From positions 11,601,532 through 11,665,531 of the forward strand of contig NW_004955464.1 of NCBI RefSeq assembly GCF_000276665.1: DNA of 64,000 nucleotides, read 5' to 3'. A program made the position numbers and the translations under genes. Under the pieces are notes generated by a model. The model saw only the letters and a list, made by a program, of their open reading frames with translations. It was not told where the DNA came from and ran no database searches. This stretch comes from Chinchilla lanigera. Its lineage: Eukaryota > Chordata > Mammalia > Rodentia > Chinchillidae. Position 1 is the first letter of the stretch. Each line of letters begins with the position of its first letter. Shown here piece after piece: positions 55,216 through 64,000 of this stretch.

Positions 55216-56190
55216 ATTAAAGGGGGGAAACCTGCTTTGTTCCCTGTTTTTTGGACTTTCTCTTGCTTTTGAAAGCAAAGAATAACAGATGGTGGGCACA
55301 AAGTAACGTTGAAGAATCTGCCTTCAGAATCACAATATTTGCCACCAGGCATAGTGGCGCACACCTATAATCTCAGCACTTGAGAGGCTGAGACAGGAGG
55401 ATCACTGCAAGTTTCAGCCCAGCCTGGGCTACATAGTGAGTTCAAAGCCAGCCTTCTGAACTACATGATGAGACCCTGTCTCAAAGAAAAAAAAAAAAAA
55501 CAAAAATAAAGCAGTATTTGGCCTGAAGAAGTGAAAGCTACAGGGCTTAGGCTTTATATATCACAGAGTGGGAAAAGGGCAAGGTGAGGGAGGAGTGAGT
55601 CCCTGATCTCCAGTTAAGCTTGTTTTGTATTTAGAAGGTCAATATAATAGTAAGTTTACAAGAAAGGGGCTTTAAATGGTTTGTTAGAACGGGGCCATAT
55701 GATAGGGCTGGGGCTTTTATGTACATCAAAAAATAAAAAACCCTACATGTTTAGTAGTTCCGAGAACACACACACACTTTGAGGGGCCCTTGCCCTCAGG
55801 AAAGTCTGTACTTAGATTATTCACAAGTACAATGAGAGGGATTTGTGCATTCCCAAAGTAAAAGGGAAAAATGCATGTTCTGTGCCTGAGCTGAACTTTC
55901 TTACCTTTAAATAGGGGGCAAATAGATAGTATTATCTTTGTCTTTCTAGGACTGTTTTCAGAAAGTACAAAGATTATTGATATTCCTTTATAGCAGATCT
56001 TATAAGAGGCTATGGAGTTCCGAGAAAGATAAACAACAGATGTATTTCTGTACATAAATGTACTCCCTCCAAGCCAACCTGGACCAAGTTGCAGACACCC
56101 TACACACACTAAAGCTTTTACCAAGTGCACTCTAACAACATAGGGTTAGGGAAGAGACACCATGGGATATGGTAAAAAAAAAATCAGGTC
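55216..56190. other. EFCAB14-TEX38 intergenic spacer
   Basis: Contains a B1 at 55342-55500. The remaining sequence is unassigned. Confidence 0.6.
55342..55500 (+). mobile_element. B1 SINE
   Basis: 'ccaccaggcatagtggcgca' to 'accctgtctcaaag' plus A-tail. Confidence 0.9.
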
Positions 56191-56280
56191 GGGGCTGGGG
56201 ATTTAGCTCAGTGGCACAGCGCCTGCCTGGCAAGTGCAAGGTCGTGAGTTCGATTCCCGGTACTGGGAAAAAAAAGAAGA
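56191..56280 (+). mobile_element. ID-type SINE
   Basis: Consensus-like body; 'aaaaaatcagg' on both sides. Confidence 0.92.
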
Positions 56281-56807
56281 AAAAATCAGGAACTTTGATG
56301 CCAGACAGATGTAAATTGGAGCACTGGCTCTGCAACATAAAAATTGTAGAGCATGTTTCCTTGGAACCTGTCTCTTCATCTGTAAGAGGAGGCATATGAT
56401 AGCTATGTGACAGTATTCTTGTGAGTCTTAGAAATAATGTATAGGGATGACCACCTACAAATCCTTGTATCATAGATATCAGCCATTCAAACCCTTAGTG
56501 TTCAAAGGTCTCATCACAGGACTTGTTTAGCCACTGTGGACCTCCATAGCTGTGTGCTATGGAACAGCAGTGTCTTTGGGGACCTAGCCTAGGGCCTGGC
56601 TCACATGCTTCAGCTTAAATACTGAATGGAGGAATAGCGAGTCCTTCTACAAGTACTGGTTCAGTGTTTCTCCCCACAGCCAAGCTTTGTATTTGGTGAG
56701 ACCTTGCAACTTGCTCTGCAAAGTGCCCCATCCCCGGTGTCAAGCAGAGGAAAGACACTGCCCTCCTAACAGCAAGTAAGACACAAGAGAAACTTGGATT
56801 TTTTTTT

Positions 56808-56813
56808 TTTAAT
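56808..56813 (-). terminator. TEX38: Possible TEX38 poly(A) signal (ATTAAA)
   Basis: ATTAAA on the minus strand about 107 nt past the TEX38 stop. It sits in a poly(T) run, so it may be coincidental. Confidence 0.35.
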
Positions 56814-56919
56814 CTTTCAAAATGTGACATTCAGATGGGCTCTGGCCACCTCCCTGAAGTTAGCTCGATTTTCTGTTCTGCCCCTGGTAGCTGCACCTTC
56901 CACTCCCAGTGAGAGAAGG

Positions 56920-58089
<1,170 letters not shown>

Positions 58090-60749
58090 ACGGTTTAGCC
58101 TTGGTTCCTGGCCTACGGCTGCTGGAATTAGGAACTCACCCACTCATCTCTCCACCAATGGGAGTCTTCAGAAGGCTCAGGACCCATTGTTCCCTAAAAG
58201 AGAAATTACCAGGTTCTGAGCACTGAGCATTCCAGGGGGTCCTGAGTTATTGGAAGGAAGAACTCCATCCAGTGGCATCTTGAAGGCAGGATGTGTCCAT
58301 CACTTCCGTTAGAGACTGGTCCACCACAGAATTATCTCCCCACAGGTTTGGTTCAGCTTCTTGGCACCACTGAATTACTTTATAGTTCCCCAGTGTGTTA
58401 CTTGGAACACTATTTAGCAGAGTTTTCCCCAGGGTCCACTTCGCTTGGCTTTCCTCCTACATCACTAGCCCCTGCTTGTCAGTCTTCTTTACTAGTTTCT
58501 CCTCTTTTTCCTGATGTCTAAATATTGGCCTGTCCCAGAGCTCAGTCCCTGGCATCCTACCTACATTTACTCCTCGATGAATCTCATCCACACTTAAGAC
58601 TTAAGTATCATGTTGTATCTCCAGCTGGAACACAGCTCAGAAGCTCATTTACCCAACAGCCTGGTTGACATCCCTCCTTGCCAGTCTATTATCACAAACC
58701 AACATGTCCAAAACCAAACTGCTCCCACCCTTTCTCCAAAATCTAGTCTCCCTGCACCCATCCTGCTCTCTGATAGCAAGTCTGTCCTTCTAGTTATTCG
58801 GGCCAGAATCTGCAAGCCCTACTTGACTCCTTTCCTTCTATCATATTCACACTCATACAGCAAAATTTTGAAACTTTTAAAATATACCCAAAATCTGACC
58901 ACTTTTCCGTCACTATAACTTTAGTCCCTTAGATCATTGACCCCCCCCCCGTACAAATAACCAACCATCTCGTTTGGCCAGGATTTGTGGGTATTCTCAG
59001 GACATGGAGTCTTCAATGCTAAAACCAAGGAAGTCCTGGTTCAGTAAGAGAAGACTAAAGAAAAAACAGAAACCAAGATACACTGTGTACAGGTACAAAT
59101 TCCCTATGATGAATGTGATCATTATCTAAACTGCACCAATAAACTTAATTTTTAAAAGAGAGGGGACTGTCTTGGTTTCAACATTGAAGGTGCTTATTAT
59201 GTAAAGTATGTAAACTTAGCCCAGGTAGTGATAAGAGACTAAAATACACGCTGATAGTATAGATTCTGTATTAGTACACTGGTGCTTCATCTTTTTAAAT
59301 TTTAGAAGGAAAAAGTACAATTTTTAAAGCAAGAAAAGAAAACATCCTAGGTGAACAAAGACAAATTAGACACCCTTGCCTTGGGAGAGTTTCCATCCTT
59401 GCTCCACATACCTTAAATTCCATCATCAGAGAGGATGATTCTTTTAAGGGTAGAAACATCTTATTCTTCTGCTCAAAACCTACAGTGACTTCCAATTACA
59501 GAGATCAAAAATCACAGTCTTTAACTAAGGCTTCCAAGGTCCTGAGCAATCTATCCAACCTCCTCATACCTCCTTAGTCTTACTTCTACTGCTTCCCCCT
59601 CACTCATGCAGATACAAGAACTTTGCTGTTCCCTAAGCCAGGTAAGCATGTTCCTGCACTGGGGCATTTGCATCTGCTGTTTGCCTTAACTGGAAGGGTT
59701 TTCCCTGATATCCATACAGATCATTCTTTCATTTCCTTCAGGTCTCTGCTTGAATGTCCCCTTACTTAGATCTCTCTTAGCCTGTTTTGTTTTCCTGCAT
59801 ATCTCTCACTCCACTAGAATGTAACCTCCACGAGTGAATGTAAAAAAGGACCTAAGAATTTTGATAGTGATAACTACCATAAAGAAAATAGAGTAAAATA
59901 ATAGGACACAATTAGGGTAAAAAAAATAGACTATGAAAGGATAGAGAGGTTGGTTAAGAAAAGCTCCTTTAAGGTGTTGATGTGTGGACTGAGCCCTAGA
60001 TGAGCAAATGTGAGCAGAGGAAGCAGCAAGTGCCAGAATCCTGAGCCAGACACTGGGAAGCACACTTGGACTTTGTGACCCACCCCGACAGTGCTCCTAA
60101 AACAGGGCAGGTTTCACCTTCATGGGTGCAGGTTGGACTAAACAGGGTTGGAGGCTCCCTCCCTGGCTTAGGAGGATCGAGTAAGACCCAGACAAGGACT
60201 TCTACGCAAGGCACACTAATGGCTCCCCTTCTAGAGGGTCCACTCATGCTGGCAGCAGGTGAGCCACAGACACGGTGATGTTATTGTTCCTGACCTCATG
60301 AGTTCACACACCTGGTTCAAGAAGTGGAGAAGGTGGTGATACCTGGGTTAAGAGGAAGAGACCATTCCAAGGATTTAAAAAGAAAAAAAAAAAAAAACGA
60401 AAAAAGACATGTCAAGGACTATTCCTGGTGTCCCTTTGGTGGAGAAGAGAAGTTTAGTTTAGGTCGATCTCCAGTTAGATGTCAAGAAATCAGGGGAAAC
60501 AAGGCACTGGAAGCAGCTGGCATCTTGCCATGACCTCGACTAGAACTTGCACACATCATTCCAAATCTCAGCCTCTTTCCTCATCTATAAAATGAGATGA
60601 TACCCGCTTCAAAAGATATGAAGCCAATAAAGTGTTCTGCACAGCAACCTCAGTAAAGAGATGCTGCGGTGGTGATGAGAACTGGTGAAGCAGCCTTTAA
60701 CGCAGAAAGATGGACTGAGTGCTTCAGCTGGTGCCAAAAGGCAGCAGGC
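58090..60749. other. TEX38-ATPAF1 spacer
   Basis: L2-like sequence at 58300-58930 (+) and 59480-59850 (+), a weak hAT-like fragment at about 58955-59045, a poly(C) run at 58942-58951 and MIR at 60505-60650 (+). A non-coding TEX38 5' exon could be here; I cannot define one. Confidence 0.5.
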
Positions 60750-61450
60750 TCCGTGAGAACCCGAAAGACCGACCGGGCTTTCCAGAGGACACTTGGCGCG
60801 CACAGGCTGCTGGTCCCGAGGGGGAGGACGTGATCCCCGCAGGCTTCCGGGAGGAAGCGGCGCACAGCACACAGCAGACTGCCGGAGCTCACGCAGGGGC
60901 GGGGGCGGGAATGGAGAGTCCCTCCCGCCCCGGTCCCCCTGCCCCCTGTTCCGCCTCGCCCCTCTCCTGCGCCCGGAACTTTGGGCGTGCGGAACCTCGG
61001 TGGCGAATCGCGGGCGCCGCGGACCCGGAGGGCGATGGAGCAGGCACGAGGGCCCGGGGCTGTGGCAGACTCGCCCGAGGACGAGGTGGGGGAGGTGGGG
61101 GCGGCAATGGCGGCGGCAGGTAACGCCGGCCCGGCCATCCTGCAAGTGGCCGGCCTCTACCGAGGCCTCTGCACGGTGCGCAGCCGCACCCTGGGCCTGG
61201 GTTTTGTTTCACCCGCACAACTGCGCGTGTTCCCAGTGCGCCGCGGCTCGGGCCAGCCCTCGGGGGGCGCGGACGGCGGCGGGGCCGGGGCCGGGGCCGA
61301 GCTGGAGGCCAACCCCTTCTACCACCGCTACCGGGACAAGATCCAGCAACTGCGCAGGTGCGGCCCCGGCCGGCTGGCGGGGAGCGGGTAGAGGGAAGGA
61401 CTGCGGCGCGCGGCCGGGCCGGGCATTGGGACTCCACACTAGTACTGTCC
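60750..61450. promoter_or_regulatory. ATPAF1: ATPAF1 CpG-island promoter
   Basis: Dense CpG and GC content over 700 bp around exon 1, with GC boxes at about 60895-60909 and no TATA box. It lies between the divergent TEX38 and ATPAF1, but TEX38's ATG is 2.7 kb away, so a shared bidirectional promoter would need an unseen TEX38 5' exon. Confidence 0.75.
61107..61357 (+). CDS. ATPAF1: ATPAF1 coding exon 1
   Basis: 83 codons plus two bases; donor gtgcgg at 61358. Includes the presumed mitochondrial presequence and a Gly/Ala-rich low-complexity stretch (around residues 51-66) encoded by very GC-rich sequence. Confidence 0.92.
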
Positions 61451-63989
61451 CCCCTGCTGATGGTGTGTCGAGACTCAGGATGGGCCTCCTGCCCAAGATC
61501 ACACAGCTGGTCAGTCTCTGCAGAGCCCTGGCTCTCTCCACAGCTGTCTCTGTTCTTTAGTTCTCAAAATGCTAAGATGGACTTTTCTGACAGCCCTGTG
61601 GGGCAAGCAGCTCGGAGGAGACCTGACCCCATTGTAGAAGTGGGAAGTGAAGTTTTCCAGAGAAGGGTCTTGACTTGCTTAAGGTCACGTATTGAATAAG
61701 CCGAGGTGCAGAGCTCGAGTTCCCGAGCTCATAAGTTAGAGAACTGGCGAGAAAGGAGCTTGAGGGTGAGAGAACTGTCGCAGAGACTGGCCCTGGGGGA
61801 CCCTTAGTCAAACCCTCCCACTAAAATAAGGAAAGTGAGGACGAGAGAGAGAGGAAGAGACTCGCCAAAAATAACGCCCCCGCAGAGGTCGGGGTTTGTC
61901 TGGCTCAATTCAGAGTTTCTAACACTACCCCTCAGCTTCCAGAGGGAAAGACCTGGAGATTAGAACAGGTTTGGAGAGGATGGTTGGGGGAGTTGAGGTC
62001 TGAAGAGTTCAGTTGGGAAGAGCTGAAGATCAGAGGTAAAAAGGGAGCTTCGGAGAGAATTTTTCAGGGTAGGAGGGCAGTCCTCTTATGAAAGGAAATC
62101 AAAAATCTAGTACTGTAAATTCTCTGCCTTGTGTCTTATCTCTAATTTCACCGCCTTAATTTACCTGGACCACCGCCATCATCCACTAGTGTCTCTCACT
62201 TCCAATCTTGGACCCTCTACCCCAGTCCATCTCACTGCTTCTGTGGTGATTCTTCTCGCTTTTTGAAGCAATGATGACATACATGAATGAGTACTTTTTC
62301 TTTCTTTCAACCGAACTTAGATATCCTCAAGTTATTTGTCATTTTTTAAATCTTTGCTTGGCCTACCACTCCGGCCCTTTCTTTTTGGTCCGTTTTACAC
62401 ACAAACACCTCCACCAGCTACCATTCATTCTTACTCATGAACAAAAAATGATTTTGCTCTCCTCTACTAGATCGTTCCCACTAACATTTACACATACTGT
62501 TATCTCTTGAAGAGTGAGCTTTCCAAGTCACAGTTGACCTCTGGGTAACACCCAAATTCCTCAGTGTTCCACACAAGGGTCTCACACCTTAGATGCTTCC
62601 AGCCTTACCTCTTAGCAAAATTTCCTTTGAGTACGATGTGCAAACCAAAACCAGATGGAGGGGATGGGTAGGGTGTTCTGGACAAGGGGAACGGCAACAT
62701 AGTCAAAAGTTAGCAACATGAAACCACCAGACATTGGGGGATGTTTGGACAAATTTTCATCATGATATCTGTAGTGCTCTCATGAACTTATTAACATGGC
62801 TGTCTTGCTCGTACTAGATAAATTCCTTGAGGTGGAGACTCTGCCTTATTTATTTCTATATCCCCAGAGCTCATCAAGAGCTCTGCTGGCCACAGTACCT
62901 CTCACCTCTATGTAGTTACCATAGTAGGCTCAGATATGTTTGTAGCCACAGCAAAACTGACCCAGTCCTTCTAGATCAGCCCATTTACATGACAGTGAAA
63001 AACATGGCATTTGACGTTACCTCCAGAAAGGAATGTTATGGAAGGGGGGGCTCCCTAAAATGCCTAATTGAGAGGGTCCACCAAACTCCCTGATGACACT
63101 ATGGCTCCCACAGCCAAGAAACTAGAGCCTGTAGATGATGTCATCACCAAAGCATACAAAGCCAAACATCCCACTGTTAGCTACAAACCCCAAAGAATTC
63201 TCTGTTTTTGAAACAGGATCTCACTATATAACAAGCTGGCCTCAAATTTGCAATGATCATCTTAACCTCAGCCTCCCAAGTGCTGAGATTACAGGCATGT
63301 GTGGCCATGCCTGGCCTGAAGAATTTTTAACAAGGATGACAGCCTCAAGTTTGAAGTTTGAAAGTTTATTTTAATACAAAAGACAAGTTCTTGTTTCATC
63401 TGCAGTTTTTCAGAGGATAGATCAGGGAAACACTCAGGTGCTAAATTTTCTGCAAAACAGATGGCTTCAAGCCTATGATAAACTAAAGAGTATATTCAAG
63501 TAAAAGCTTGACACCTAGTAGGGACACTGTAGGATTCCTGCCTGTGAAGGTAACTCAGCAAAATGAATTCACAGTATCCTTTCCATCCTGAGGATTCTAA
63601 TTATCCAGTCTATAAGTACCTGAAGGACCAAGGTCCTGTGTTGCACTTCAGTATATCTTGCAGGAGAAAAAATTTGACACTGGCCCCTTGAGGATTAACA
63701 ACAGTTGAAGAACTAAATTCTGCCCCCCTTTCTTGTGCCCAGTCCTTACTAACTGAAGGCAAATCCTTCAGCCTCTTTTCATGCCTGTGTCCTTTCTCTG
63801 TAGCAGTAGAACATAATGCTTTATTATTTCAAAATCTAAAAAGGCCCAGGTGGTTTACCTTTTGATTTATCTTTGTTCAGGTCCGACCCAGCTGCTTTTG
63901 AGTCACGCCTAGAAAAGCGCAGTGAGTTTCAGAAGCAACCAGTGGGGTATTCTAGGCAAGGTGATTTCATCAAATGTGTGGAGCAAAAG
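61107..63989 (+). CDS. ATPAF1: ATP synthase mitochondrial F1 complex assembly factor 1, partial (exons 1-2; continues past the window)
   Basis: Exon 1 is 61107-61357 and exon 2 is 63881-63989; the window ends in intron 2. ATPAF1 is the animal counterpart of yeast Atp11p, a mitochondrial matrix chaperone that binds free F1 beta subunits during F1-ATPase assembly (established). The 120 codons visible contain hallmark blocks: [11 protein letters not shown] near the N terminus, [28 protein letters not shown], then [16 protein letters not shown] and [10 protein letters not shown]. The N terminus is Ala/Arg/Leu-rich and lacks acids, as expected of a matrix-targeting sequence. The start at 61107 (G at -3, G at +4) gives the family's usual MAA-type beginning. 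A second in-frame ATG at 61035 would add 24 residues. The promoter is a CpG island without a TATA box. Confidence 0.95.
61358..63880 (+). other. ATPAF1: ATPAF1 intron 1
   Basis: 2.5 kb. MIR-like at about 61490-61735 (-), L2-like at 62210-62560 (+), B1 at 63207-63318 (-). Confidence 0.9.
63207..63318 (-). mobile_element. B1 SINE
   Basis: 'gaaacaggatctcactatat', 'cctcagcctcccaagtgctg', 'ccatgcctggcc'. Confidence 0.87.
63881..63989 (+). CDS. ATPAF1: ATPAF1 coding exon 2
   Basis: Acceptor 'tgttcag' ends at 63880; donor gtaaga at 63990. 109 nt; the first base completes the codon split after exon 1. Encodes [20 protein letters not shown] and on to CVEQK, highly conserved in the family. Confidence 0.95.
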
Positions 63990-64000
63990 GTAAGATCTGC

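Noticed and set aside
60609..61560. Long ORFs (up to 255 codons) on both strands around ATPAF1 exon 1
   Set aside because: GC-rich shadow frames of a CpG island with few stops; only the ATPAF1 frame has family signal and a donor at the right place.

Overview
This is a mammalian nuclear genome window from a rodent. The support is B1-family (7SL-derived) SINEs, many young tRNA-derived ID-type SINEs, L1, L2, MIR, MaLR and Tigger/hAT fossils, and CpG-island promoters. The ID subfamily (shared block 'ggtcgtgagttcggttcccggtacc') and a B1-ID dimer suggest a non-murid rodent. A castorimorph such as beaver is my best guess, made from pattern memory and not from a search.

Three protein-coding genes can be read at exon level. 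EFCAB14 (+) is complete: 11 coding exons between 18433 and 51814, all with GT-AG borders, giving 495 codons plus a stop with no frameshift or internal stop. It predicts a single-pass membrane protein with a long coiled-coil region carrying N-glycosylation sequons and a C-terminal EF-hand pair. TEX38 (-) is complete in two coding exons (58089-58056 and 57524-56920, 212 residues). ATPAF1 (+) enters at 61107 with exon 1 (first part of a mitochondrial F1-ATPase assembly factor) and exon 2 (63881-63989), and continues past the window. The order EFCAB14 > TEX38 < ATPAF1 > matches what I know of human 1p33, read in the opposite orientation. EFCAB14 and TEX38 are tail to tail; TEX38 and ATPAF1 are head to head.

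Layout: 1-17.1 kb is intergenic and repeat-rich, with decayed LTR-like sequence, an unexplained inverted repeat, L1, L2, MIR, ID and B1 copies, and a 100-base assembly gap. 17.15-18.6 kb is the EFCAB14 CpG-island promoter and first coding exon. 18.6-51.6 kb holds its ten introns, with nested transposons. 51.8-55.2 kb is its 3' UTR. 56.8-58.1 kb is TEX38. 60.75-61.45 kb is the ATPAF1 CpG island, followed by its first intron.

I found no wholly new gene system. The most unusual items are a perfect 21-bp inverted repeat about 50 nt upstream of EFCAB14 exon 6, an apparent tail-only retroposition with a perfect 14-bp target duplication, a three-level nest (B1 in Tigger in L1), two in-frame start codons in ATPAF1, and related LTR-like sequences upstream of and inside EFCAB14.
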